Assembly: GCA_965200805.1 (NCBI GenBank)
Contig: OZ241384.1
Coordinates: forward strand, 1,550,001-1,614,000
DNA length: 64,000 nt
Source of the DNA: MPNP01 sp026709725
GTDB taxonomy: Bacteria > Pseudomonadota > Alphaproteobacteria > Rhodobacterales > Rhodobacteraceae
Reading direction: 5' to 3'
In this document: positions 36,033 to 44,742 of the stretch, piece after piece
How positions within the stretch are numbered: position 1 is the stretch's first letter
How the letters are laid out: the number at the start of each line of letters is the position of its first letter
The notes under the pieces: generated by a model
Told to the model about the DNA's origin: nothing
Database searches by the model: none
Seen by the model: only the letters and a program-made list of their open reading frames with translations
Position numbers and translations under genes: made by a program

Positions 36033-36335
36033 ATGAATAAAGAACATGAATTTGAATGGCATGAACGGAAACGTCCATCAAGCATCAAAAAGCACAACAG
36101 TGATTTTGTTGATGCAACTGAAATCTTCGATGGCTGACAAGCACTTCATGCACCATCAACATACCCAGATGAAAAACGCTGGGCTGTCATTGGCAGACTG
36201 AAGGGCATGATGATCACGGTGGTCTATACTCTGCGGGGTGACCGGTGAATTCGCATTATAGCTACAGGAATGGCAAGCAGGGATGAACGACAACGATTTG
36301 ACAATCATGACCCTCCGGGAGGCGCGTCAGCTTGA
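36033..36335 (+). pseudogene. brnT: BrnT ribonuclease toxin with two internal TGA codons
   Basis: ATG 36,033 has a perfect GGAG site. The frame reads FEWHERKRPSSIKKHNSDFV and DATEIFDG, then TGA at 36,135. It continues as YPDEKRWAVIGRLKGMMITV and VYTLRGDR, TGA at 36,246, and IRIIATGMASRDERQRF to a final TGA at 36,333. These are the landmarks of BrnT, a RelE-fold ribonuclease (F-E-W-D at the start, R-I-I-S-A-R-x-A-S-x-x-E at the end). Both stops keep the frame, so they are point mutations. Other genes here use TGA as a normal stop, so recoding is unlikely. The antitoxin gene overlaps the end. Confidence 0.78.
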
Positions 36336-36575
36336 GGGAAGGACCAACTGGGAGGCGCTGCAGCAGCAGGAAACGGCTGGAATTGAGCCCGAGAAGGATC
36401 CTGACGAAGGCGAGTTTGACTGGTCAAGGGCGCAGGTGTCCATGCCACGCCCAAAACAACCTGTCTCATTACGGCTTGATGCTGAGTCATAGCTTTCTTC
36501 AAATCAGAGGGAGAAGGCTATCAGACCCGGATGAACGCAGTTCTCCGGAGTTACATGAAGGCACGACAATCCTAA
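36283..36575 (+). pseudogene. brnA: BrnA antitoxin, one-base deletion before the C-terminal DNA-binding part
   Basis: The first frame gives DPDEGEFDWSRAQVSMPRPK then QPVSLRLDAES and stops. Adding one base near 36,487 (GAG-TC instead of GAG-GTC) restores VIAFFKSEGEGYQTRMNAVL and RSYMKAR, the ribbon-helix-helix end of BrnA. BrnA neutralises BrnT and represses the operon. It overlaps the 3' end of brnT by 53 bases, the canonical toxin-first order. Because both partners are broken the module is dead; loss of the toxin first would remove selection on the antitoxin. Confidence 0.78.
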
Positions 36576-36996
36576 CGGAGATGAAACTTGTGGTACATTG
36601 GTTCTGACTGCCATCTGACAAAACCAATGCGCAGGGATGATGGCATCTCCGGGAAGGAGCATGAGGGATAAAACCCCGATGGACCCCTGGTGCCACCGCA
36701 GCCGGAGATCACGGTGGCCTGGGACCACCTGTCCGTTTTGAGGCCCTGGACACTGGTTGACAGGCACACCCCGGTCAGCGGGGGCTGCGCGGATATGAAG
36801 AGCTGAACCAATGAACTTCATGAGTCGGCCAACTGTGTGTCATTGGTTTGTCAAACAAAGACAACCCTCAGCTGCGTCAGATGTCACAGCTTGTCGAGGA
36901 AGGAAAAGTCGCATAAATACAGCAGGTGAGGCAACGCCGCTCACTGAAGTTTCAACAAAGAGCGGGACATTCCCCAAGACTGTTCGTGAAGGGGTT
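36576..36996. other. Gene-free stretch with diverged repeat copy B
   Basis: No gene recognised. The segment 36,886-36,981 is the partner of 11,151-11,246; the rest is GC-moderate sequence without hairpins or open frames of interest. Confidence 0.45.
36886..36981. repeat. Diverged dispersed repeat, copy B
   Basis: Aligns by eye with 11,151-11,246 over about 95 bases at roughly two-thirds identity, sharing GTCGCATAAAT and the GAAGTTTCA/CAAGTTTCA block. The minus-strand peptide LCDFSFLDKL parallels LCDFPFLLKL in copy A. Confidence 0.5.
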
Positions 36997-37392
36997 ATGA
37001 TAGTGAGGCTTTTTGGAATGACGCTCCACTGGTCATTTGTGCTGGGAGCGATCCTGTGGTTGCCGTTCCTGTTCATTTTCATTTCTGTCATCCGGTTTGG
37101 GATTGAACCGGTACTCCCCTGGATGGCCATTCGCGACCTGCTGTTCTCTGCTGTTCTGGGTCTGCCTCTGGCATTGATCAGTCGAGGGGTTCATTCAACA
37201 GGACATCGGGTCGTTGCCTGGATGATCTTTGGAATTTGTGGCCTGGTGACATATTATACAGTGCTTATCGGTGGCCTGATTGGTCCGGTTGGGATGCTTG
37301 CGGGTGCAGGGATCGGTTGTCTGCCCGCGCTTCTGGTGTGGAGTGGTTTCGTTTGGCATCGCCGCAGGAGCGGGCCCAATCATGAGGGTTGA
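36997..37392 (+). CDS. Hypothetical membrane protein, about four helices
   Basis: A 131-residue hydrophobic protein. Segments are near residues 10-32 (SFVLGAILWLPFLFIFISVI), 45-62 (LLFSAVLGLPLALIS), 72-95 (VVAWMIFGICGLVTYYTVLI) and 97-120 (GPVGMLAGAGIGCLPALLVW), with a basic C-terminus. ATG 36,997 is preceded by GAAGGGG. I do not recognise the family. The P1 peptidase gene follows 30 bases later on the same strand, so the two may be co-transcribed. Confidence 0.62.
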   Translation: MIVRLFGMTLHWSFVLGAILWLPFLFIFISVIRFGIEPVLPWMAIRDLLFSAVLGLPLALISRGVHSTGHRVVAWMIFGICGLVTYYTVLIGGLIGPVGMLAGAGIGCLPALLVWSGFVWHRRRSGPNHEG

Positions 37393-37422
37393 CTCCCGAG
37401 CACAAGGGCTTCGTTGATCGAA

Positions 37423-38463
37423 ATGCGGCCCGGTCGGCGGAATGCCATTACGGATGTCGATGGATTTCTTGTTGGCAATGCGGAGGACCAGCGGCTTAAA
37501 AGCGGTGTGACCGTGATGCGGAGCGCCGGGCCCTTTGCGGCCGGAGTCAGTGTACTGGGGGGTGCTCCCGGAAGTCGGGAGACAGATCTTCTGGCACCCG
37601 GATCCCTGGTCAAGAATGTCGATGCCCTCGTTCTCTCGGGCGGTTCTGCCTATGGTCTTGATGCGGCATCGGGTGTGGTCGAGGCTCTCAGGGCGGAAGG
37701 GCGCGGCTATCAGGTTGGCGAGACCAGGGTGCCGATTGTCCCCTCCGCAATCCTTTTTGACCTTCTCAATGGCGGTGACAAGGCCTGGCTGCAAAACCCC
37801 TACGGTCCCCTGGGCGCGGAGGCATTCGGCACGGCTTCTGTCGATTTCGAGACAGGCAGTACTGGTGCAGGGACAGGGGCGACGACGCGGGATCTGAAGG
37901 GGGGTTTGGGGACTGCGTCGGTGGTGACAGGCAGTGGCTATACAGTCGGATCTCTGGTGGCGGTGAATGCGGTGGGCACGGCTGTGCAACCTGGCACCGG
38001 ACGCTTCTGGGCTGGCGTGAGTGAGTTCGGTGACGAATTCGGTGGTCAGGGGTGTCCGCAGACTCGCGATCCCGGCTGGGAGCCGGATCTCGCCGGCAGT
38101 GGCAGTGAAATGGGCCGTAACACAACGATTGGCATTGTCGCCACGGATGTTGCCTTCGGCAAGGCCGAACTCAGTCGAATCGCGCTCGGAGGCCAGGACG
38201 GATTTGCCCGGTCCCTGCGCCCCTCACATACACTTTTTGATGGCGACCTGGTCTTTGCCGCCTCAAGCGGCATGATCAGGGTTGAGAATCCGGCCATGGC
38301 CCAGTTTGAGATCGGTCACGCGGCGGCCGAGTGTATGGCACGGGCTGTTGCAAATGGTGTGTTCAGTGCCGCAGAGGCGGCAGGCGATCACCTGCCGGTC
38401 TGGCAGTCTGTCTGGGGGCGTGGCACTGGCTGCAGGGGATCGAATGAGGACGCACCGGAATAG
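37423..38463 (+). CDS. P1/S58-family (DmpA-like) peptidase
   Basis: A 346-residue Ntn-hydrolase of the DmpA/P1 family, which self-cleaves to expose an N-terminal nucleophile and often acts as an aminopeptidase on D- or L-amino-acid amides. Landmarks are ITDVDGFLVGNAED at the start, LVLSGGSAYGLDAASGVVEAL, and the self-cleavage region MGRNTTIGIVATDVAFGKAE, where the Asn-Thr-Thr contains the nucleophile. ATG 37,423 is preferred over TTG 37,414. Length fits the short branch of the family. The substrate is unknown. Confidence 0.85.
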   Translation: MRPGRRNAITDVDGFLVGNAEDQRLKSGVTVMRSAGPFAAGVSVLGGAPGSRETDLLAPGSLVKNVDALVLSGGSAYGLDAASGVVEALRAEGRGYQVGETRVPIVPSAILFDLLNGGDKAWLQNPYGPLGAEAFGTASVDFETGSTGAGTGATTRDLKGGLGTASVVTGSGYTVGSLVAVNAVGTAVQPGTGRFWAGVSEFGDEFGGQGCPQTRDPGWEPDLAGSGSEMGRNTTIGIVATDVAFGKAELSRIALGGQDGFARSLRPSHTLFDGDLVFAASSGMIRVENPAMAQFEIGHAAAECMARAVANGVFSAAEAAGDHLPVWQSVWGRGTGCRGSNEDAPE

Positions 38464-38707
38464 AACCTTGCTGTGAGAGCGGCCCCCGGTCGATTGTTTG
38501 TGTGAACGTATTGACGGTCCGCGGCGGTGGTATCAATGTCTTTTCCTGCTGATGCCATGCCACGGTGCATGAATGGTCATTCGGGGATGGGATGAGCCGC
38601 GCACCACCCGCCGGGCTGCGGGCGGCATGATGGACCGGACGGCAACCTGATCCCCGACAGTTGTGATGCAGATGACAGTTGTGATGCGGACCGGGCAGGC
38701 GGTGGGT

Positions 38708-38989
38708 TTATCCGTAATGCCCGGCCTGCCAGCGGTTGAAGAGATCCAGATCCTCGATTGTGATGGTGCCGCTGATGATGAAGGCGCAGGCAATGGCCCA
38801 GATCAGTGTGGCAAGAAGGGTGGTCCATTTGATCTTCACGGCCAGATGGGGGTTCTCGGGTGCTGAACCGGGTGTGCCGGGGATGGTGGCACCGGACTCA
38901 TCCTGGGTACGGATGGCCCGGGGAAGCATGATGAAGAGGCAAAGGAACCAGATGACGGCATAGAGGACAAGGGCGGCACCGATTGCCAT
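38708..38989 (-). CDS. DUF1467 family membrane protein
   Basis: A 93-residue protein with two membrane helices (VLYAVIWFLCLFIMLP; LLATLIWAIACAFIIS) and a short linker containing GTPGSAPENPHL. This is the alphaproteobacterial DUF1467 family, often found next to methylmalonyl-CoA epimerase. It follows mce by three bases on the same strand, so the two are one operon. Its function is unknown. Confidence 0.87.
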   Translation of the reverse strand: MAIGAALVLYAVIWFLCLFIMLPRAIRTQDESGATIPGTPGSAPENPHLAVKIKWTTLLATLIWAIACAFIISGTITIEDLDLFNRWQAGHYG

Positions 38990-38992
38990 GAC

Positions 38993-39391
38993 TCAGATTT
39001 CCTCGAATTCAATGAGGGTGCCGACACAGTCCTTGGGATGAAGAAACACAACGGGTTTCTCATGGGCACCCGTCCTTGGCTCTCCGAGCGTGCGAATGCC
39101 AGCGGCAGTTACGGCTTCGGTGGCTTGATCCATATCAGGAACTTCGAGGCAGATGTGATGGATGCCGCCCGCCGGATTGCGCGCAAGGTACCCGGCAACC
39201 GGACTGTCGTTCCCAAGGGGTTCCATGAGCTCGATTTTGGTATTGGGCAGTGAAACGAAGGCAACGGTCACGCCATGTTCGGGCATGGGCAGGGGTTCCG
39301 AAACGCTCGCTCCCATGGCTGTTCTGTAGAGGGTGATGGCGGCATCAAGATCCGGGACCACGATGGCGATGTGATTGAGATGACCGATCAT
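38993..39391 (-). CDS. mce: Methylmalonyl-CoA epimerase
   Basis: A 132-residue glyoxalase-fold protein: MIGHLNHIAIVVPDLDAAI with metal-binding His, FVSLPNTKIELMEPLG with metal-binding Glu, GGIHHICLEVPD, and VVFLHPKDCVGTLIEFEE. It interconverts (2R)- and (2S)-methylmalonyl-CoA in propionyl-CoA metabolism. ATG 39,391 gives the normal length; the frame is open upstream but unconserved. The mutase is not in the window. Confidence 0.92.
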   Translation of the reverse strand: MIGHLNHIAIVVPDLDAAITLYRTAMGASVSEPLPMPEHGVTVAFVSLPNTKIELMEPLGNDSPVAGYLARNPAGGIHHICLEVPDMDQATEAVTAAGIRTLGEPRTGAHEKPVVFLHPKDCVGTLIEFEEI

Positions 39392-39450
39392 GTCCGGGAT
39401 CCCGGATGCTGGCGAAAAGCAGGCAGATTTGTCGGGTTCCGGGAGGTCAT

Positions 39451-42090
39451 TTATCGTGCTTTGCGGCGTCTTCCTGAACCGGCCTTGGCATTGATGAGTT
39501 CGATGGCAGCCGCAAGGCTCAGACTTGCCGGGTCGGTGTCTGCGGGCAGGCTTGCATTGATCCTCTTCCATTTCACATAGGGACCGTAGCGACCGTCAAG
39601 CAGTTGGATATCACCCCCTTTTGGATGTTGGCCAAGCGTTGAAGCAGCGGTCTTCGCTGCATGATCCATGACAAGTTTCCAGGCGGCATCATCGGAAAGC
39701 GACTCAACGGTGACCTCGTTGGGAATTTTGATGTTCTGGCCTTTGCAGGCGATATAGGGGCCGTAGCGCCCCCGCATGATGCGCAGGGTGTCGGTGCCAT
39801 CGGTGATTTCACGAATAACACTGCGGGGCTGTGTGCGCTGGGCAAGCAGTTTGCGGGCCGCCGCGTCATCAATCGTGAAGAGATCACGGGTCGAGGGAAG
39901 ATTGGCGTTGGTCTTCCCCTGCGTGATGTAGGGTCCATAGCGACCGAGCCTGGCCAGGATCGGTTCTGCATCCGGTGTTTTTTCAGTGATGGTGCGTGGA
40001 AGTGAGAGGAGTTGCAGTGCCAGATCTTCCGTCAGATCGTCGGGTCGGATGTCCTTGGGCAGACTGATCCGTTGATCACCGGACTCGATATAGGGTCCAT
40101 AGCGACCATCCTTGAGGACGATATTGGGGGTATTGGCAGGATGACCGGCAGTCCCGATGACGCGTTCGGCCCGCTTGGCAATGTTGTGAATATGTGTGCA
40201 TTCCGGATAGCGTGTGCAGCCAAGGAAGGGGTCGCCCCCACCATTGCGGGAAAACTTGAGGACCAGTTGGCCCTGCCCGCATTCCGGACAGGTGAGAGAG
40301 CCATTCGGGACGGCTGGTGCATCAGCAGGAAGCAGGAGAGGCAGGGCCGCCGCCGTCACATGTTCGCGAACCTCGCTGGGCTTCAGCTCCCAAACGGCTT
40401 GCAGACTGACTGAAAATTCCGACCAGAAGTCACGAAGCACATCAAGCCGGTCGGCTTGACCGCGTGAGACCGTATCGAGATCCTCTTCGAGGGCGGCAGT
40501 GTATTCCAGCTCGATGTACCGCTCAAAAAACCTGGCCAGAAACACGATTGCCAGCCGACCCGATGATGTGGGCTTGAGTGTTCGCTTGAACATCTCGACA
40601 TACCCACGTTCCTGGATTGTTGAGAGCACGCTGGCATAGGTCGATGGGCGACCGATGCCAAGTTCGACCATTTCCTTGACGATGGATGCCTCGGTATAGC
40701 GTGCCGGGGGTTTGGTGAAGTGCTGGTGTGCGGTTACACCCTTTTTGTCGAGGGCGTCGCCTTCAGCGAGTTCTGCAAGCGCCTGGGTCGCTTCGGATTG
40801 ATCCTTCCGGCTCTCGTCGCTCTCCGAATCAAGGAGTTTCTGATACCCGTCAAAGGTCCGGGTCTGGCCCGATGCTGTCAGCTCGATGGCTTCATCGGGT
40901 GATGCAATGGTTATGGCAGTCTTGCGGAAGGTGGCGTTCTTCATTTGACTGGCAACCGCCCGCTTCCAGATCAGGTCATAGAGACGTCGCTGGTCTGTGG
41001 GCCGGTTCTTGACATCTCGGGGGTGCTGCCGAAATGATGACGGCCGGATACACTCATGGGCTTCCTGGGCATTGCGGACCTTGCCCTTGTAGGTGCGTTG
41101 GCGGTCAAGTGCGTATGCGTTGCCAAATCGAGAGCAAATCAATGCACGGACTTCACTGTAGCCCTCTGGAGACATGCTGACCGAGTCCGTTCGCATGTAG
41201 GTGATCAACCCATCCTCGTAGAGTTTCTGGGCTGCCGACATGGTCTGCTTGGCACTGAAGCCCAAGGCCCGAATGGCCACCTGCTGCATTGTTGCCGTTA
41301 TGAACGGTGGGGGCGGCGACTGGGACACGGGTGATGACTTGACAGAGGTCACTGCAAGATCTGTCTCCATAACCCTGGCTTTGGCGGACAGGGCATCTTT
41401 TTCGGTGGCAAGTGCAAATTTGCCGAGTTTCCTGCCATCCAGAACGGACAGGGTTGCCGTGAATGCCCCTTCCTTGCCATCGGTTTTGACCAGTTCAGCC
41501 TTGATGGACCAGTATTCACGCTCAACGAATTTCTCGATCTCGGTCTCACGCTCCGCAATCAGTCGCAGACAGGCAGACTGGACACGCCCGGCTGATTTTC
41601 CCACGGGGAATCGCCGCCAGAGGATCGGCGAGATGCCAAAGCCAACCAGGTAGTCAAGAGCCGAGCGGGTCAGATAGGCTTCAACGAGGTCCCTGTTGAT
41701 TGCACCCCGGTTCTCAAGCCCCTCCTCAACTGCCTTGCGGGTGATTGCATCGAATGTGATCCGGAACACGGTCTCAGGGAGAACCCTGCCCCTCTTGCCC
41801 GCGAGAACTTCTGTCAGGTGCCAGCCGATCGCCTCACCCTCCCGATCCCGGTCTGTGGCCAGAATCAGCGTGTCGCTCTTCTTGCAGGCTTTGGCAATTT
41901 CTTCAATCTGCCGGCGTTTTTCCGGGAGAATTTCCCAGGTCATGCGAAATTGATCATCAGGGTCGACGGACCCATCCTTCCGCACAAGATTGCGGATATG
42001 GCCGTTGGTCGCCAGAACGGTATAGTCCTTGCCAAGATATTTGCCGATCGTCTTGGCTTTGGCAGGGGACTCGACAACCAGTACCGGCAT
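39451..42090 (-). CDS. topA: DNA topoisomerase I
   Basis: A type IA topoisomerase of about 879 residues that relaxes negative supercoils. The Toprim domain starts MPVLVVESPAKAKTIGKYLG and holds ATDRDREGEAIGWHL. The active-site tyrosine is in GLITYMRTDS. The C-terminus has a zinc finger (CPECGQGQLVLKF ... GCTRYPEC) and a series of R-Y-G-P-Y repeats typical of alphaproteobacterial TopA. It is complete. The Met at 42,090 is chosen because the family begins M-x-V-L-V-V-E-S-P-A-K; a start 12 bases upstream is possible. dprA, a common upstream neighbour, is absent. Confidence 0.96.
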   Translation of the reverse strand: MPVLVVESPAKAKTIGKYLGKDYTVLATNGHIRNLVRKDGSVDPDDQFRMTWEILPEKRRQIEEIAKACKKSDTLILATDRDREGEAIGWHLTEVLAGKRGRVLPETVFRITFDAITRKAVEEGLENRGAINRDLVEAYLTRSALDYLVGFGISPILWRRFPVGKSAGRVQSACLRLIAERETEIEKFVEREYWSIKAELVKTDGKEGAFTATLSVLDGRKLGKFALATEKDALSAKARVMETDLAVTSVKSSPVSQSPPPPFITATMQQVAIRALGFSAKQTMSAAQKLYEDGLITYMRTDSVSMSPEGYSEVRALICSRFGNAYALDRQRTYKGKVRNAQEAHECIRPSSFRQHPRDVKNRPTDQRRLYDLIWKRAVASQMKNATFRKTAITIASPDEAIELTASGQTRTFDGYQKLLDSESDESRKDQSEATQALAELAEGDALDKKGVTAHQHFTKPPARYTEASIVKEMVELGIGRPSTYASVLSTIQERGYVEMFKRTLKPTSSGRLAIVFLARFFERYIELEYTAALEEDLDTVSRGQADRLDVLRDFWSEFSVSLQAVWELKPSEVREHVTAAALPLLLPADAPAVPNGSLTCPECGQGQLVLKFSRNGGGDPFLGCTRYPECTHIHNIAKRAERVIGTAGHPANTPNIVLKDGRYGPYIESGDQRISLPKDIRPDDLTEDLALQLLSLPRTITEKTPDAEPILARLGRYGPYITQGKTNANLPSTRDLFTIDDAAARKLLAQRTQPRSVIREITDGTDTLRIMRGRYGPYIACKGQNIKIPNEVTVESLSDDAAWKLVMDHAAKTAASTLGQHPKGGDIQLLDGRYGPYVKWKRINASLPADTDPASLSLAAAIELINAKAGSGRRRKAR

Positions 42091-42519
42091 GGAACAGCGC
42101 ACCTCAAGGAAGAATCGACAGCCACGATATGTGGATGCAATATCAGACTTGTCAAGCCCTGAATTGTCAAGAACAACGCATTCGTGCTCGAAGAACTCAG
42201 ATTTTACGCGGGTAACGTATGTAGGTATTTCAGCATGATGAACAGTCTGAACAGGTCATTTGACAATTGATCACCCGGCATGTCAGCATCCACAGGGGTG
42301 GGCAGACCGGCAGCACGACCGTCCCCGCCCGATGGATGCGAGGGGCGACATCGGGAGCCGTGCGGGTCATGGCCCAAAGAGATGACGATGATGGGGGCTG
42401 AGGCGGTCATGAGAGCGGACCGCCGCCCGGGTGGGCAAGGCCATCGCCTCCCTTCTGTTGCTGACCTCCGGGCCCTCTGCGCACAAGGGGGCGCCCCCCG
42501 CATGGAGACTCCGGGGACA

Positions 42520-42545
42520 GGCCGGCCCGCCATGGCGGGCCGGCC
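42520..42545. repeat. 26-bp perfect palindrome
   Basis: GGCCGGCCCGCCA followed by its exact complement TGGCGGGCCGGCC, with no spacer. No T-run follows on either strand, so a terminator is unlikely; cruciform formation or protein binding is conceivable. Confidence 0.85.
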
Positions 42546-42594
42546 CTGCTCCGGGTACGGCGGGTGCGTTCCCCGGGATGGCATCCCCATCCCC

Positions 42595-42619
42595 GGTCAT
42601 CATCCGCCGGATGATGACC
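42595..42619. repeat. 11-bp inverted repeat with 3-base loop
   Basis: GGTCATCATCC, loop GCC, GGATGATGACC: a perfect stem of 11 pairs, 49 bases downstream of the palindrome at 42,520. No poly-T tail follows, so I do not call it a terminator. Confidence 0.8.
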
Positions 42620-43041
42620 TTTGGGCGCCGCAATGCCTGTGGCGAGGCGGACATGTGTGAGGCTCTCTCGGGATCGGCAGAGGCTGCGGCGGCGGGTGAT
42701 CCCGCCGGGGGCGTGGCATCGGCATGTGAATGTGGGGCAGGGGGTGTCATGGCGCTGCTTCCTTTCAGGACACCCCGGGCCCGACAGATCAGGGGGAAGC
42801 AGCACCACCCTGATTCAGAGCTTCAACATCATCCGGGACAATCTCCCCGTGCGGACAAACCACCTCCAATTGGTGACGGTCCTTTATAGTCTGCGCCGGT
42901 CAGCATGGCAAAGAGACGGCCCCGGAGAGCCGCGTCGGTCCCGATGTGCAGACAGGTGTGGTGGCCCGGACCGGAGTGAACAGTGTCCTGTTAAAGGCTC
43001 TGCTCCGGTGATCCAGTCTGGTTGTGTGTGGATCGTGTGGA

Positions 43042-43302
43042 CTATTGGGAGCCTTGGGCCCGGGCAAGGCGTTCCATGCCGTCTGCCAAAATTGCGTAGA
43101 TTCCCTTGTTGGTGCTGAAGGAACCCCGGGCAGGAGTCGGCGTGCCTGGAACCAGGTTTACCGGGCAATCGAGCATGGTCATGCCAAGAACCAGTGCAAG
43201 GATAAAGAGGTCATGGTAAACTTCCTTGAACCAATAAGGATCCACCAGATCCAGGCTGTCCTCGATCTGAAAAACGTCCGGCCCGCCGCCAAACCTGCCC
43301 AC
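43042..43302 (-). CDS. Hypothetical protein, uncertain
   Basis: A possible 86-residue product with protein-like composition in its C-terminal two-thirds: SLDLVDPYWFKEVYHDLF, LALVLGMTMLDCPVNLV, then TPTPARGSFSTNKGIYAILA and DGMERLARAQ. I do not recognise the family and see no clear ribosome site; it may be the end of a decayed larger gene. The opposite strand is also open but looks less like coding sequence. Confidence 0.35.
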   Translation of the reverse strand: MGRFGGGPDVFQIEDSLDLVDPYWFKEVYHDLFILALVLGMTMLDCPVNLVPGTPTPARGSFSTNKGIYAILADGMERLARAQGSQ

Positions 43303-43370
43303 GCCGATCCCGCACCAACCCCATTCGGGACAGTCAGCACCTGATCCCCTTCCCGAAGAGGAGACCCACC

Positions 43371-43927
43371 ATGCCCCTTACGCCCATCTGGCCCACCCCC
43401 GATCAGATTGCCGCCGGCTACGACTGGAAGCCCCCGGAGCAGGGCGGCGGCGGGATGTGGTCCACCTGCCCCGCCCGCCTCATGGCCGGCCCCTGGCAGG
43501 TGGACATGCGGACAGCCCTGGACCATCTCCAGACAACCCATGCCTGTCCGATCCCGGCGGTGGGGGGCGATGGGTGTCCCTTCCAGGCGTTCCTGACGCT
43601 GGCAGCCGGCGCCCGGCACATCCTCTACGGTGAGGTGAACTTCGCCTCCCACGCCCAGGACGGGACGCTCGGGATGCGTTGGGATCCCGCACGGTGGCTC
43701 ATCGGCCCGGTCTTCGACCAGGACTCCGACACGGGGCGCAGCGTGTGGTTCGCCATGGCACCGCCGAGCGATGCCCCCACCTCATCAGTCGCTGGAATGC
43801 CCCCGAACTGGCAGGCGGGGATCTGGACATCCAGCCCTTCCATGACCCCCTGACGCTTGTCACCCTCATGGACCGCCACTGGGGGACGCCCCATCACCAC
43901 CTGACCCGGCGGATGGCCCGGGCCTAG
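43371..43927 (+). pseudogene. Hypothetical soluble protein, probable frameshift at a C5 tract
   Basis: ATG 43,371 has a strong AGGAG eight bases upstream. The first frame (160 codons) reads PIWPTPDQIAAGYDWKPPEQ, HLQTTHACPIPAVGGDG, GEVNFASHAQDGTLGMRWDP and ends soon after VWFAMAPPSDAP. The next frame continues plausibly from 43,777 as HLISRWNAPELAGGDLDIQP then FHDPLTLVTLMDRHWGTP to a stop at 43,927. A missing C in the CCCCC run there would join them into ~186 residues. I do not recognise the family. It converges on the HepT-ankyrin gene. Confidence 0.5.
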
Positions 43928-43977
43928 TGGTGAGGGGGGCAGGCCCGAGGCCGGTGGTCGGCCAATGCCCGGCGGGC

Positions 43978-44742
43978 TCAGAGGTCTGGCGAGGGGCTGG
44001 GGTCAGGCATGGGATCAGGATCGGATGATGCAGGCGTCCCGAGAGCCCGCAGCACGGCGGTGCCTTGGAGCTGCGGGTTGTCCCGGGCCAGATCACGGGG
44101 CGTACAGCCGTCGGCATCTGGCCTGTCGAAATCGGCTCCGGCGTCCAGAAAGCGCTGGACAAGGGCCGCACTGCCGTGGTGGCAGGCCTGATGGGTGGCG
44201 GTGCGGCCGGCGGTGCGGTCGGGGATGTTGGGGTTGGCCCCGGCATCGAGAAGCGATTCGATCACTGTTGGAGCGTTGACGATGGCGGCCCGCAGGAGGG
44301 CGGTGTTGAGGTGCCGGGCGCGTTGGGCTGGGGGCGGTGGCACTCCCGGCGGCCATCCCGGGGGCGGCTGTTCGAGGGTGGGATCCCTTGCGATCGCCTG
44401 CAGGAGGGTCTGACAGGCATCCCGCAGATCCGCCAGCCGGGAGTGGCTCACATCCCAGACCCTCTGGGAATCGATGGTGTCATACATGTGGGTGATCCGG
44501 TTCCGGAATCCCACGATCCTCGGAAAATCCGGAATCCGGTCAACGAGATGCGGGGCGGCCCGGCCAAAGCGACGCAAGGCCTCGCCGATGACGCCGTAGT
44601 TCCGCTCCACGGCGGCCTGCAGCTGGCGGTCCGCGGTCCACGCCTCCTCGGTCGCATCCTCCAGCCACGCCTCAATCTCCTGGGCCCGCTCCAGCACATC
44701 ACGGAGGGGCTGGAGAGCGGAACGATCAGGCTTCGGCGGCAT
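43978..44742 (-). CDS. HepT-like HEPN toxin domain fused to ankyrin repeats
   Basis: Residues ~1-125 are a HepT/DUF86-type HEPN domain: ALQPLRDVLERAQEIEAWLE, AAVERNYGVIGEALRRFG and the catalytic R-x4-H-x-Y motif FRNRITHMYDTID. After a Pro-rich linker (LEQPPPGWPPGVPPPPA), residues ~140-245 form about three ankyrin repeats: LRAAIVNAPTVIESLLDAGA, HQACHHGSAALVQRFLDAGA and DGCTPRDLARDNPQL. The tail is Asp/Pro/Ser-rich. In MntA-HepT systems HepT is an RNase and MntA poly-AMPylates the motif tyrosine. The start is Met 44,742, or 44,757 with five more residues; both lie inside the upstream nucleotidyltransferase gene. HepT proteins are normally ~110-145 residues, so the ankyrin extension is unusual. 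Confidence 0.8.
   Translation of the reverse strand: MPPKPDRSALQPLRDVLERAQEIEAWLEDATEEAWTADRQLQAAVERNYGVIGEALRRFGRAAPHLVDRIPDFPRIVGFRNRITHMYDTIDSQRVWDVSHSRLADLRDACQTLLQAIARDPTLEQPPPGWPPGVPPPPAQRARHLNTALLRAAIVNAPTVIESLLDAGANPNIPDRTAGRTATHQACHHGSAALVQRFLDAGADFDRPDADGCTPRDLARDNPQLQGTAVLRALGTPASSDPDPMPDPSPSPDL

Larger units (their letters stand above)
42091..43041. other. Gene-free GC-rich stretch with two perfect inverted repeats
   Basis: Overlapping frames on both strands are rich in Pro, Gly, Arg and Ala and match nothing. Two strong inverted repeats occur at 42,520-42,545 and 42,595-42,619, 49 bases apart. The first ~150 bases are AT-richer and probably hold the topA promoter. Confidence 0.45.

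Noticed and set aside
36033..36335. TGA read as tryptophan or selenocysteine in brnT and in the 62.7-kb fragment
   Set aside because: Housekeeping genes such as lepB, pdxJ and galE end in TGA at correct positions and use TGG for Trp; no selenocysteine insertion hairpin was seen.
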